Source: Mesorhizobium sp. LHD-90
Lineage (GTDB): Bacteria; Pseudomonadota; Alphaproteobacteria; Rhizobiales; Rhizobiaceae
Direction of reading: 5' to 3'
Assembly: GCF_030929505.1 (NCBI RefSeq)
Contig: NZ_JAVFVV010000017.1
Location: 87,743-151,742, forward strand
DNA length: 64,000 nucleotides
Every line of letters starts with the position of its first letter. Position 1 is the first letter of the stretch. Below, piece by piece: positions 55,695 through 64,000 of the stretch. The notes below the pieces were generated by a model that was not told where the DNA came from, searched no databases, and saw only the letters and a list, made by a program, of their open reading frames with translations. Position numbers and translations under genes: made by a program.

Positions 55695-56519
55695 TCAGGC
55701 GCTTCTCTTTTCAGGCCTGAAAACACGCGTTTCAACCCACTGCAATGCGATGAGCGTCAGGGTCGAAAGGGCAATGATCGAGGCAATGGTTGCGTACATC
55801 TCGGCATAGTCGGCGCGGGAGCGGTGGAAGGTGATGAGGTCGCCAATGCCGGTCGGCGTGATCAGGAGTTCGGCAAGCACGACGCCGACGAAGCCGGCGG
55901 CGACGCCGAGACGCAGACCGGCAAAGATGACCGGGCTGGCGTCGGGCAGGATGATCTTGGACACGACCTGCCATCGCGTGCCAAGGAAAGACTGGCACAT
56001 GGCGATCAGCGAGGTGTTGACGTTGCGCACCGCCTTGTAGGTGTTGAGCACGATGACGGGCAAAGCGAGGATCATCACGGCAAGCGTCTTCGCCGTCATG
56101 CCGATGCCGTAGATGAAGGTGACCATCGGGATGAAAGCCGCGACGGGTGCCGCCTGCAGCACGATGAAGATCGGGATCAGCAGCCACTCGCCAGTGCGCC
56201 ACAGGCCGCACAGCGTGCCGAGGCCGACGCCGAGGAAGGCCGAGAGAATGACGCCGAGCAGCAGCGGCTGCAGCGTCGAAAGATAGGCTTTCGGCAGGCT
56301 GCCATCGGCGGTCATGCTGACGAACGCGATGACAGTGTCGAAAAATGTCGGAAACGCGAAGCTGACAGGGATCATGCCTGCGATCTGCCAAATGCCGGCA
56401 AACAGCACGACGGAAGCGACGCGCAACAAGGCCGGGTGGTTTTGCCAGCCGCTCGTCTCGCTGCGCCCTGACAGGGGTGCGAGGCTTATCGCCCCGCCCT
56501 CGGTTCTCGTGCTGTCCAT
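55695..56519 (-). CDS. ABC transporter permease (SsuC/TauC type) 2
   Basis: The 274-residue permease has six membrane helices and the docking loop MCQSFLGTRWQVVSKIILPDASPVI. It is distinct from permease 1, supporting a heterodimer. It starts three bases after the binding-protein stop. Confidence 0.88.
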   Translation of the reverse strand: MDSTRTEGGAISLAPLSGRSETSGWQNHPALLRVASVVLFAGIWQIAGMIPVSFAFPTFFDTVIAFVSMTADGSLPKAYLSTLQPLLLGVILSAFLGVGLGTLCGLWRTGEWLLIPIFIVLQAAPVAAFIPMVTFIYGIGMTAKTLAVMILALPVIVLNTYKAVRNVNTSLIAMCQSFLGTRWQVVSKIILPDASPVIFAGLRLGVAAGFVGVVLAELLITPTGIGDLITFHRSRADYAEMYATIASIIALSTLTLIALQWVETRVFRPEKRSA

Positions 56520-56522
56520 TGT

Positions 56523-57518
56523 TTATTTCTTGCCGAGCTTGGCGGTAGCGCGGTCGAGCGCCGAAACATCCCAGAACTCCTCGACCTTGAGCGCTGACGC
56601 ATCGCCTTCGATCTGGCCGGCAAGGCTGAAAAAGGCGAAGTCGTCCGCCGCTGCATCCGCGCCACCGCCGTTCAGCGCCAACGCGCCGGCTTCGGCGGTC
56701 TCCTTGTAATATTCGGCGATCTCCGCATCGGCTTCCGCGCCAAGGTCGGCCAGCAGCTTGTACTTGTTGCGCAGGTCGACAGCGGCTGCCGGGTTCGCCG
56801 TGATCTCGCGTCCGGTGTTGATCAGTTCTTCGACGAGGATGTCGACATCGGCGGCATTGTTCTTGAGATAGTCCGCGGTCGCGAACACAGCTTCATCGGT
56901 GGCGCTGAGATTCTCGACCGGCAGAACGACGAACTTGCCCGGCGCCTCGGCCTCAAGGGCACGGCGGTTGGCCGCATCGACGATCGATGCCTTCAGCGTG
57001 CCTTGCAGCAGTGCGTTGCGGCGAACCTCCGAGCCAGGCACGTAGCTGACGGTGCCGAGCGTGATGCCGTTGTTCTTTGCCATCAGCAACATCACGGCCT
57101 CGGTGCCGGATCCACGCGCCTGCACTGCCACATCCTGTCCGTCGAGATCCTTCCAGGACTTGTAGAACTCGCCATTGACGACCGGGAAGAAGCGCAGCGT
57201 CGAAATCTGCGCGAAAATGCGGATCGGCACGCCGACCTTCTGGATCAGCGTGTAGGGCGCGCCGATGCCGACATCGGCCTGGCCGCCGACGATCGCCTGC
57301 GCGGCGAGATCCTCGTCGTTGAGGATGATGAGTTCGACGTTGACGCCGCGCTCCTTGGCCCGCTCGATAGCCGCCAGCGTCTGGATGGACTCGATGCCGG
57401 GCAAGTCGCCGAAGGCGATCCGCATGTCGCCGGCATTGGCGGCGGGCGCGGCCATTGCAACACCCATGAAGGCCGCGAAAGCGCTCGCCAGGATCATGCG
57501 TCTGGAAATGCTGGTCAT
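56523..57518 (-). CDS. ABC transporter periplasmic binding protein (NMT1/TauA-like)
   Basis: The 331-residue protein has a signal peptide ending AAPAANA and then MRIAFGDLPGIESIQTLAAIERAKERG, a THI5/NMT1-like binding fold with GGQADVGIGAPYTLIQ. The ligand is unknown; the FAH gene hints at a keto acid or aromatic-ring-cleavage product. The ATG at 57518 has GGGAGGA upstream. It leads the operon. Confidence 0.88.
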   Translation of the reverse strand: MTSISRRMILASAFAAFMGVAMAAPAANAGDMRIAFGDLPGIESIQTLAAIERAKERGVNVELIILNDEDLAAQAIVGGQADVGIGAPYTLIQKVGVPIRIFAQISTLRFFPVVNGEFYKSWKDLDGQDVAVQARGSGTEAVMLLMAKNNGITLGTVSYVPGSEVRRNALLQGTLKASIVDAANRRALEAEAPGKFVVLPVENLSATDEAVFATADYLKNNAADVDILVEELINTGREITANPAAAVDLRNKYKLLADLGAEADAEIAEYYKETAEAGALALNGGGADAAADDFAFFSLAGQIEGDASALKVEEFWDVSALDRATAKLGKK

Positions 57519-57540
57519 GTTTGTTCCTCCCGTTTTCTTG

Positions 57541-57562
57541 TAACCAATGGTTTGATTGGTTA
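57541..57562. promoter_or_regulatory. Candidate GntR operator 1
   Basis: TAACCAAT-GGTTTG-ATTGGTTA is a perfect 8-bp inverted repeat lying 23 bases upstream of the binding-protein gene. The TTGGT/ACCAA core is common for FadR-type GntR regulators. Confidence 0.65.
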
Positions 57563-57671
57563 AGGATAGGAACGGCATTGGTCAAGCGTTTTATGCCTGG
57601 AACGTCCACTAGCGATGCGATTGACCGGATCGGTGGTTTCGTTCTAGTAGCGCGTGGAAGAACGATTCTAA

Positions 57672-57686
57672 ATTGGTTGAACCGAT
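57672..57686. promoter_or_regulatory. Candidate GntR operator 2
   Basis: ATTGGTTGAACCGAT is a palindrome with one mismatched pair and the same ATTGGTT half-site as operator 1. It runs into the start codon of the regulator gene, which suggests autorepression. Confidence 0.55.
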
Positions 57687-58377
57687 GGAGAAGATTGGCA
57701 ACGGTGGCCATGCAGCGCTTGTGCAGCTTCAGGCCTATCTGGCGCAGATCGATCTGCCGAGCGACGGCCGCCTGCCCCCGGAGCGCGAGCTCTGCGACAC
57801 GCTCGGTGTATCGCGCGGCGACCTGCGCAAGGCGCTCGACGTGCTGGAGCGCGATGGTCACATCTGGCGTCATGTCGGCAAGGGCACGTTCGTCGGCAGC
57901 GGCCCGATCGAGGAAACCATCGGCATCTCGGAGATCGCGGGAAGCTCCAGCCCGGCCGATGTGATGCGCGCCCGGCTGATCATCGAGCCCGAGATCGCGC
58001 GTGAGGCGGCACTGCACGCCACCACCGCCGACATCGCCGCGATGCGCCAGTCGCTCGCCCAGACGCGCGAGGCGGCGACCTGGCGGCAATACGAGAACAT
58101 CGACAATCTGCTGCACCGGCAAATCGCGCAGGCCAGCCGCAACACCGTCCTGCTCGGCCTGTTCGACGTGCTGAACGCGGTGCGCCGGACGGTTGTCTGG
58201 GGCCGCCTGCGCGCTGACAGCGCCCGCCCACCCGCAGACCATCATAGCTTTGCCGACCATGAACGTATTGTCGAAGCAATCGCCGACCGCGACCTGGCCG
58301 GTGCCGCGGCGGCCATGCGCCTTCATCTTCAGCAGGTCGGGCGGCGTTTGATTCCTATGAGTGAGGCTGCGGAGTAG
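57685..58377 (+). CDS. GntR-family regulator with FCD domain
   Basis: The 230-residue FadR-type protein has a winged-helix domain (CDTLGVSRGDLRKALDVLERDGHIW) and an FCD domain (RLIIEPEIAREAALHAT; NLLHRQIAQAS; HERIVEAIADRD with metal-site His). It is divergent from the FAH/ABC operon and is its likely repressor. The ATG at 57685 is used; a TTG at 57673 would overlap operator 2. Confidence 0.88.
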   Translation: MEKIGNGGHAALVQLQAYLAQIDLPSDGRLPPERELCDTLGVSRGDLRKALDVLERDGHIWRHVGKGTFVGSGPIEETIGISEIAGSSSPADVMRARLIIEPEIAREAALHATTADIAAMRQSLAQTREAATWRQYENIDNLLHRQIAQASRNTVLLGLFDVLNAVRRTVVWGRLRADSARPPADHHSFADHERIVEAIADRDLAGAAAAMRLHLQQVGRRLIPMSEAAE

Positions 58378-59367
58378 CACTTACCGCCGTGTCATCGAAT
58401 TCCTGCTCGATCCGCTCATCGAGATGAAAGACGAGGCGTTTCGTGAAAGATGAACTTGCCAATGCGAACGTAAACAGTAAAGATTGGTTGTTCGGCGCCG
58501 GTGACGTTTCACGCAAAAGTATCGGCCCTGTTGTCACAAATACGGAGCTTGTGACGGCGGAGGCGGAAAGGGCGTTGACGGGTGGATGAAACCGGCATGA
58601 ACTCCATGAACGCAGTCTTGCTCGACAGCCCCGTCACGGTGGGCGCCGGACGACACCCGGATACCGCTCCGGCAGCGAAACCGCGTCGCAAAAAAATAGC
58701 AGCGTGACGGTGCGTGTCGTCGAGGAGCGCGACTGGCCGGCCTTGCGCGAACTGGTGCTCAAGCATCGATAGGGTCAGCCGATTGCTTGGAGCCTGCGGA
58801 GAAATATCTATTGGAAGCAACTAAGCTAGTTCGACATGATTTGGAGGAGGTCAGATAAAATGGCAAACCATCGAAATTTCTTGGATGCATTTAATAGTTA
58901 CGGCGTTACATTAACGGGATTATTATTTGACGAGATTCAATCGAAAATAAGTGTAAATGGTGAGGTTGGATACGGATATTTATACATAGAAAAAATAAGA
59001 AGGAAAGCTTGAGAGGAATATTGCCTTGTGAAATCGAGCGGAGGCGACTCAACGACACTCGTTCCCATCGGTAGAGATGGTAGAGAGCAGATCCTGAAGT
59101 TTTTCACTGAGAATCCTCTCTGATGGGGTCGTTGTGGTCAAGGTGCTCCCGTAGCTATTTCTCGGATCGTTCCGCAGGTCACTCGCTTCTCTTCGCGGTT
59201 GGCGCTTTGGCTGCCGCATGATGGGGTCAGGAGAGCGAGGCGTCTCAATCTGTTTCACGACCTTGCGAACCTTGGTTCGGCAGGTTCGGGACTCTCAACG
59301 AGATCGCTTCGCCCATCGTCCCCACGGAACGATCCGGGCATCGCCCTATTCGGGCGAAGGCTTTGTT
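58378..59367. other. Eroded intergenic region with gene fragments
   Basis: Only scraps are visible. A 48-codon frame starts with GTG near 58443. A 36-codon frame from an ATG near 58597 has a GTG overlapping its stop that encodes VTVRVVEERDWPALRELVLK, resembling the N-terminus of a GNAT acetyltransferase before a stop. The AT-rich mini-ORF at 58860 is annotated separately. The rest up to the IS1595 end holds nothing I can name. Confidence 0.4.
58860..59012 (+). CDS. AT-rich 50-residue mini-ORF
   Basis: The frame encodes MANHRNFLDAFNSYGVTLTG and then LLFDEIQSKISVNGEVGYGY with a basic tail. It has a strong ribosome site, GGAGGAGG, about eight bases before the ATG. Its codons are AT-ending (TTA, ATA, AAA, GTA), quite unlike the neighbours, pointing to foreign DNA. 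I do not recognise a family. Confidence 0.5.
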   Translation: MANHRNFLDAFNSYGVTLTGLLFDEIQSKISVNGEVGYGYLYIEKIRRKA

Positions 59368-60626
59368 GGGGTCGGAACAAGATCTGCTTTCCCAGACACG
59401 CGGTCTTTATCAACCAAAGACAGCGATCTCCTTGTGATCCAGTGCTTTCCATGCGATTCTTCGGGCTCGCAGCGAAGGAGACCGGGATGTCTGAAACGAT
59501 GCTGGCAGCGCTTTCCAACATTCGGACAGTCGAAGACATGATCCTGGCGTTCCAGGATGAGCAGCATTGTCGGCGGCTCTTGGAAGGCATGGTGTGGCCA
59601 GAAGGTAGAATCTGCCCAGCCTGCGGGTACAAACGGTCGATAGCGATAGCCGGCCGCGACATGGGCAAGCATCGGGCACGACCGGGTCTCTATCAATGCT
59701 CCAGCGGCGATTGCCGGTTCCAGTTCACGGTGACGACACACACGCCCCTGCACGCCACAAAGCTTCCCTTGCGTGTGTGGCTCAAAGCGATGTGGCTGAT
59801 GCTGCAGTCGGACAAGGGCTTGTCCTCGGTGCGCCTCGCCGAGGCTCTCGGGGTGAGCCAGCCCACCGCCTGGCGCGTAGGGCACGCGCTGCGCCTGATG
59901 GTTGCGCGCGAGCACATGCTGGATGGCACGGTGGAGATTGACCATTTCCATCTCGGTGGCCGCCCAAAGAAGCATCCAGACGATCCGCCGCGCGGACGAG
60001 GCCGAAAAGGTCAGTCGAATACGCAGAAAACGCCTGTCATGGCGATGGTGCAGCGGCCGAACGACGACACGCCCGGCACTCCGGCCGGCGACGCGCGTGC
60101 CGCGGTGGTGACCGGCCTTTCGATGCGCGATGCCGAGCGCGTCATCGAAACGCAGATCACGCCCGATGCCCGCTTGATGAGCGACGAGGCGAAGGCGTTC
60201 ATGGCCATTGGTGAGAGTTTCGCCGAGCATGAGACCGTAAAGCACTCCAGCGGCGAATATGTTCGCGACACTGTCCACGTCAATTCGGTCGAAGGGTTCA
60301 ACTCGCGTGTTCGCCGCACAATTGCCGGCGTCTTTCACCACATCAGCCCGCAGCATGCGGATCTGTATTTTCACGAGATCGGCTTTCGCTGGTCGCACCG
60401 CGTCGTCGCAGGCAATGCCGTTCGCAAAACCCGGCGCGGCCGCGAAACCATCCGGACGCTTTGGTCGCGCGTGCCGCCGGCCCTGCAACTCCTGAGCGTC
60501 TTTCGCGCCGCTGTTGGACGTCAGATGCGCCGCAGCCAGGATGGCGGCATCGTCATCAAATCAGCCGTAGCGGTCTTTGGTTGATAAAGACCGCATGTCT
60601 GGGAAAGCAAATCTTGTTCCGACCCC
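59368..60626 (+). mobile_element. IS1595-like insertion sequence with 54-bp inverted repeats
   Basis: The left end 59368-59421 (starting GGGGTCGGAACAAGATC) is the reverse complement of 60573-60626 with two mismatches. Between them lies one intact transposase gene, so the element looks complete. The bases flanking the two ends (GCTTTGTT and ATTCCCCC) do not match, so no target duplication is visible, which suggests later rearrangement or an end I placed slightly wrong. Confidence 0.85.
59487..60584 (+). CDS. IS1595-family (ISXO2-like) transposase
   Basis: The 365-residue protein has an N-terminal zinc-ribbon (CPACGY with a later CSSGDCRFQF) and the ISXO2-like DDE/N domain: Asp in VEIDHFHLGGRPKK, Asp in LMSDEAKAF and the HVNSVEGFNSRVRRTI block. 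The ATG at 59487 has AAGGAG six bases upstream. It cuts and pastes the surrounding element. Confidence 0.9.
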   Translation: MSETMLAALSNIRTVEDMILAFQDEQHCRRLLEGMVWPEGRICPACGYKRSIAIAGRDMGKHRARPGLYQCSSGDCRFQFTVTTHTPLHATKLPLRVWLKAMWLMLQSDKGLSSVRLAEALGVSQPTAWRVGHALRLMVAREHMLDGTVEIDHFHLGGRPKKHPDDPPRGRGRKGQSNTQKTPVMAMVQRPNDDTPGTPAGDARAAVVTGLSMRDAERVIETQITPDARLMSDEAKAFMAIGESFAEHETVKHSSGEYVRDTVHVNSVEGFNSRVRRTIAGVFHHISPQHADLYFHEIGFRWSHRVVAGNAVRKTRRGRETIRTLWSRVPPALQLLSVFRAAVGRQMRRSQDGGIVIKSAVAVFG

Positions 60627-60639
60627 ATTCCCCCCTCAA

Positions 60640-61139
60640 GGCTGGCCAGCCGTCCCGGCCAGGCAACCGAGCCGGTTGATCGCAAGGACATGCGCCGCGC
60701 CGAGACGGTCGAGAAGGCGCATGGCCGCATCGAAACCCGCCGCATCGCGGTGCGCCCGATCCCCTCGAGGCTCGACCGCGACTGGCCGGGCGCAACCCAG
60801 ATCGTCAGGCTCGAACGGCTGCGCGAACTCAAGGACCGCTGCTCGCGCCAGATCGTCTATGCCATCACCTCGATCCCGACCGGGGCCATCGACCCTGAAC
60901 AGATGCTGGCGCTGGCCCGCGCCCACTGGCAGATCGAGAACCGGCTGTTCCGTGTCCGAGACGGAACCTTTGCCGAAGACTTGTGCCGCGTTCGGACCGG
61001 CAACGCACCCGCCGCCCTCGCCCATCTGCGCGACGCCAGCCTCACGCTCATCCGCAAACGCAAACACAAGCCAAAGCCCGCTCGCGAAGCCTTCGCCGCA
61101 AACCCCAAGGCCGCAATCCGCGCAATCCTAAGGGCATGA
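60640..61139 (+). mobile_element. ISAs1-family transposase fragment
   Basis: A frame ending at 61139 encodes the C-terminal part of an ISAs1/H-repeat transposase: EKAHGRIETRRIAV, then YAITSIPTG, HWQIENRLFRVRD, FAEDLCRVRTGNAPAALAHL and a basic tail. The N-terminal half is missing, replaced by the IS1595-like element's right end. It is inactive on its own. Confidence 0.8.
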
Positions 61140-61183
61140 ATTGAATTGCCCTGCCCTCCTCCCTCCTTGTCTCGCTATTCCCA

Positions 61184-61217
61184 TTGAATGCCATTTAAAC
61201 CGACGCTATAATGCGTC
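61184..61217 (+). promoter_or_regulatory. Promoter and operator of the RES-Xre pair
   Basis: TTGAAT (61184-61189) and TATAAT (61207-61212) are 17 bases apart. The -10 box is centred in a perfect palindrome, GACGC-TATAAT-GCGTC (61202-61217), an ideal site for autorepression by the Xre antitoxin or toxin-antitoxin complex. Confidence 0.75.
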
Positions 61218-61252
61218 ATATTGATTGGCGATCATAACGGAAGGAGATGGCT

Positions 61253-61603
61253 ATGGGTCTCGTCCAATATTCCGACAAGGGCCTCTTCGCTCCGCGCAAG
61301 ATCGCGGAAGCATTCCGCACGACTAGCGAGGAAGTCGCCCGAACCGCGGGGCTTGGCAGGGACGCAGTCCAGCGCAAGGACCGTATTCGGTCGGACAAGA
61401 CCCAGCGCCGGCTGCGCGAGATGGTAGAGGTGATCAACAAGGTCGAGCCGCGTTTCGGTTCGCAGTTGATGGCCTATGCCTGGTATCGCTCGGAGCCGCT
61501 GACGGGCTTCTCTGGCCAGACGGCCATGCAGCTCGTGCGCAGCGGCCGTGCCGACGACGTGCTGGACTATGTCGACGCTATCGACGCCGGCGTGCACGCC
61601 TGA
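61253..61603 (+). CDS. Xre/ParS-type antitoxin (DUF2384)
   Basis: The 116-residue protein has an N-terminal helix-turn-helix-like region (FRTTSEEVARTAGLGRDAVQ) and a C-terminal toxin-binding DUF2384 domain (AYAWYRSEPLTGFSGQTAMQLVRSGRADDVLDYV). It neutralises the RES toxin and should repress its own promoter. The ATG at 61253 has AAGGAG six bases upstream. The toxin gene starts four bases after its stop. Confidence 0.9.
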   Translation: MGLVQYSDKGLFAPRKIAEAFRTTSEEVARTAGLGRDAVQRKDRIRSDKTQRRLREMVEVINKVEPRFGSQLMAYAWYRSEPLTGFSGQTAMQLVRSGRADDVLDYVDAIDAGVHA

Positions 61604-61607
61604 CACG

Positions 61608-62105
61608 GTGCTGTATCGTGGGAAGCTCTATCGGGCGCTGAACCCCATCTATGCGCGTGAGCCGCTGTCGGGGCGCGGCGCGGAACTCTACGGTGGACGC
61701 TTCAATCCCAAGGGCGTGTCGGCGCTCTATGCGTCGCTGTCGGTGATGACGGCGCTGCGCGAAGCGAACCAGGTCGGCAATCTCCAGCCGACGACGCTCG
61801 TCTCCTACGACGCTGAGATCGATCGTGTGTTCGACTGTCGGGATGACGGTACTCTCAAAACGCAGGGAATGGACGCCGCGGCGCTCGCCGACGACACATG
61901 GCGCGATCAGATGAAGGCGAGCGGGGAAGCACGAACGCAGGCGTTCGCCCGCAGGCTGATCGCCGGCGGCTATCAAGGCTTGCTGGTGAGAAGCTTCGCC
62001 CCAGGTGCTGCTGCCGACGATCTCAACCTGGTGCTTTGGAAATGGGGCGATGCAGCCCCGGCCCGCGTGATCCTGATCGACGACGAGAACCGCCTGTCGA
62101 GATAG
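61608..62105 (+). CDS. RES-domain toxin
   Basis: The 165-residue protein shows the family Arg (LYRALNPIYA), Glu (ALREANQ) and Ser (LLVRSFAPG), with GGRFNPKGVSALYASL between. RES toxins such as Res and MbcT degrade NAD+. The GTG at 61608 is chosen as start because similar toxins begin just before YRG-LYRA; an ATG at 61569 would overlap the antitoxin. Confidence 0.88.
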   Translation: MLYRGKLYRALNPIYAREPLSGRGAELYGGRFNPKGVSALYASLSVMTALREANQVGNLQPTTLVSYDAEIDRVFDCRDDGTLKTQGMDAAALADDTWRDQMKASGEARTQAFARRLIAGGYQGLLVRSFAPGAAADDLNLVLWKWGDAAPARVILIDDENRLSR

Positions 62106-62211
62106 CCGCCTATACTGCTTTCCGATCAGCCGGACGGCCCATTGCTGTTGTCGGTCAAATCCTCCGAGTCCGCAGCAAAAGCTTTGTCGACGTAGGCGAG
62201 CTGCTCGAGCT

Positions 62212-63883
62212 TCATCGCAGCTCGGCCTCGAAGGCGAAGGCCCCACCAACCCGCGGCCTGTACGTGCCGAGGCGCCTTTGCGCACCGGCGAGCCGTCGGC
62301 GATAGTTCTCCTGCTCGCCCTCGAAATCGGCAAGAGCATGCTCAAGCCGGGCGATGGCGCCGATCGGCGTCGTGGTGACTGGAAGCTCGACCTCATGCTT
62401 GGCGCCGGTGCGCAACAGCATGATGGTGTAGTGGAAGCCGTCCTTGCCGAAACGCTCACCGCAGAACTGCAGATCGAAGCCGCCAATCGAGGCGAGGACC
62501 GCCTCGCCGTCCTGCTGGAACTGCACGAGGGTCAGGATTTTCTTCATCAGCGCGCGGCCAGCGAGTTTTCGTTCGTCGAACGCTTCGCCAGTCACCGTCA
62601 TGGAGAATGCATCGCCCGTCGTCGGAACCAGACGCTCGATATCCTGGGCGATCTCGCTGATTCTCCGGGTCGACAGATCGATTTCGCGCTCGGCATCGCG
62701 GATCTGCCGGCGGATCGCATGCTGGTCGTCGATATGGGCCGCGCGCAGCCGGTCGAGGCAGGCGATCTCGGCCTCCAGCCCCGCCCTCTGCATCAGGCGT
62801 TGATCGCCCGATGCAATAGCCTTGGCGATGGCGAACTGGTTGGCTTGCCCCTCGCCCATGTCTTCCAGCCGGCGAATGCTGGTGTCGCCGGAGAGTGCCG
62901 CGGCGATAAACCGAGCCTTGCGCTCGTTGTTCTGCCACATGGTCGCATCGAGCGAGCCGAGGGTCGCGTAGGCATAGAGGCCGGCCTCGTCGTGCTGGTT
63001 GCCTTGCCGCACGGTGCGGCCTTCGCGCTGTTCGATCTGGGACGGCAGCCAGGGCACGTCGAGATGGTGGAGCGCCTTCAGCCTCGCCTGCACGTTGACG
63101 CCGGTGCCCATCGTCTCCGACGATCCGATCAGCACGCGGACTTTGCCGGCATTGAAATCGTTGAATAGGCGCTGTTTGGCCGTCCGAAAATCCTGCATAT
63201 AGGCAATTTCCGAGGCGGGAACGCCCATGCGGACCAGTTCGTCCCCGGATCCACCGATAGGCGGAGAAGCTACGGCTCGCCTCGACATTGATCGTGCCGA
63301 GATCGGAGAAGATCAGCTGGCCGGCGCCGGGCTTGTCGAATTGTTTTCCATCCTTGCGGACATAGGCCGCATCGCTCGTCTCCCGCCAGATGCGAAAGGC
63401 GTTATGGATGAGAGCGTTGAGATTGTTGGCTTCCTCGTTGTCCATGCCTGCGTCGACAAGACGCAAATCGATCGCCGCATGACGACCATCGGTGATGACC
63501 GAGAGCAAAATATCGTCGTCGGGCTGGGGCGGCCCGTCGCGTTCCTCGATCGCTTTGATGCGCTGGTCGAGCAGTCGCTGATAGGCCTTGAAGGTCGCGG
63601 TAGGCTCGGCCGTGATGATCTGACGCTTGCCGCCGGCAATCTCGGCCTTCACATAGGTGAGCAGATCGGCTGGCTGCACCACATCGGCGAACGACCGGAA
63701 CATGGCGATCAGTTCGGGCACGTTGACTAACTGGGCGAACCTGGTGACCGGCTTGTATTTGCCGGACGGCTGGAGTTCCAGTTCGGTGTTCGTGTCGCCG
63801 AATGTGCTGGCCCAGGCCGAACTCGTGCAGGCCTCGCTGCGAGAGGGCAACGTGATCCATCAGGCGCTGCACGGTGAACATGT
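62212..63883 (-). pseudogene. Frameshifted plasmid/ICE-type SNF2-like helicase, C-terminal part
   Basis: The readable parts include DTNTELELQPSGKYKPVTRF, then VLIGSSETMGTGVNVQARLK and LPSQIEQREGRTVRQGNQ (helicase motifs V-VI) and a long C-terminal tail. Two frame changes break it. Near 63244 an extra base in a C run splits WIR from DELVRMG. Near 63815 about two bases are missing between HEF and AWASTFGDT. Such very large helicase/methylase proteins are carried by plasmids and integrative elements. The N-terminal part is not contiguous, as the next element interrupts it. Confidence 0.75.
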
Positions 63884-63890
63884 GAATGCT

Positions 63891-63955
63891 CCACCGCCTA
63901 AAAGGCGGTGGCTTCGGGTTACGGCTTAAAGCCGGATCGGTCCGCCGGCGGCGGA
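63891..63955 (-). mobile_element. Possible IS200/IS605-type right end
   Basis: Three hairpins in a row are seen: CCACCGCCT-AAA-AGGCGGTGG, CGGCTT-A-AAGCCG and TCCGCC-GGC-GGCGGA. On the minus strand the first is followed by AGCATTCAC and then the helicase-like coding sequence. This resembles the right end of TnpB-carrying IS200/IS605 elements. Any tnpB would lie beyond the right edge of the window. Confidence 0.45.
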
Positions 63956-64000
63956 CGAGGCATTCACTCACGTCACGTTGAAGTCGTCATCGGGCTCGGG

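Noticed and set aside
1..64000. tRNA genes and CRISPR arrays
   Set aside because: No tRNA TPsiC-arm pattern with a foldable cloverleaf and no regularly spaced direct repeats were seen in intergenic DNA.

Overview
The window comes from a GC-rich alphaproteobacterium of the order Rhizobiales, probably close to Mesorhizobium or Aminobacter. The evidence is a fused trpE(G) gene preceded by a WWW leader peptide, an eipA-chpT-ctrA-fliJ cell-cycle block, clustered GANTC (CcrM) sites beside ctrA, a NolR-like ArsR regulator and a palindromic intergenic repeat. The genus is inferred from gene style, not from a marker gene. I saw no rRNA, tRNA or CRISPR array.

Positions 1-36836 look mostly like ordinary chromosome. 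They hold a phytase-like secreted protein, an AstE/AspA-type deacylase, trpL-trpE(G), a CDF metal exporter, a six-Asp-box propeller protein with a MoaD/ThiS-like partner, an AbrB-type permease, a DUF2156 protein and leuL-leuA. A membrane protein with an exact CtrA box in front of it follows, then a metallophosphoesterase and a Nudix hydrolase. A tauABC-ssuD sulfonate operon is followed by an M14 carboxypeptidase with a stand-alone propeptide-like neighbour. Next is a CMD/ECF41 sigma-factor pair with a textbook ECF41 promoter, a K+ channel, a Ca2+/H+ antiporter and several enzymes. The stretch ends with a TrmH-type methylase, a coiled-coil membrane protein and the cell-cycle block.

Positions 36837-53290 look like an acquired oxalate-catabolism island. 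A tripartite tricarboxylate-type transporter (tctCBA) and the pair oxc-frc (oxalyl-CoA decarboxylase and formyl-CoA:oxalate CoA-transferase) diverge from one control region. Downstream of tctCBA, in the same direction, lie a TerC-type membrane protein, a fused ADP-forming acyl-CoA synthetase, a succinyl-CoA synthetase pair, a GntR/FCD regulator, a second and divergent SucCD-like pair, and a broken ketopantoate-reductase-like gene. Four copies of one palindrome, TGGNAT-N5-ATGCCA, sit before sucCD1, gntR, tctC and oxc. They define a probable single regulon for the GntR protein. Fragments of an IS1182-like element lie inside and at the right edge of the island.

Positions 53409-58377 hold a FAH-family hydrolase with an SsuABC-type ABC importer and its divergent GntR regulator, which has two palindromic candidate operators. 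From 58378 to 64000 the DNA is mobile and eroded. It contains an AT-rich mini-ORF, a complete IS1595-like element with 54-bp inverted repeats, an ISAs1-type transposase fragment, a RES-Xre toxin-antitoxin pair with an operator over its -10 box, and a frameshifted plasmid/ICE-type helicase. That helicase seems to be cut at its 5' side by the hairpin end of an IS200/IS605-like element.
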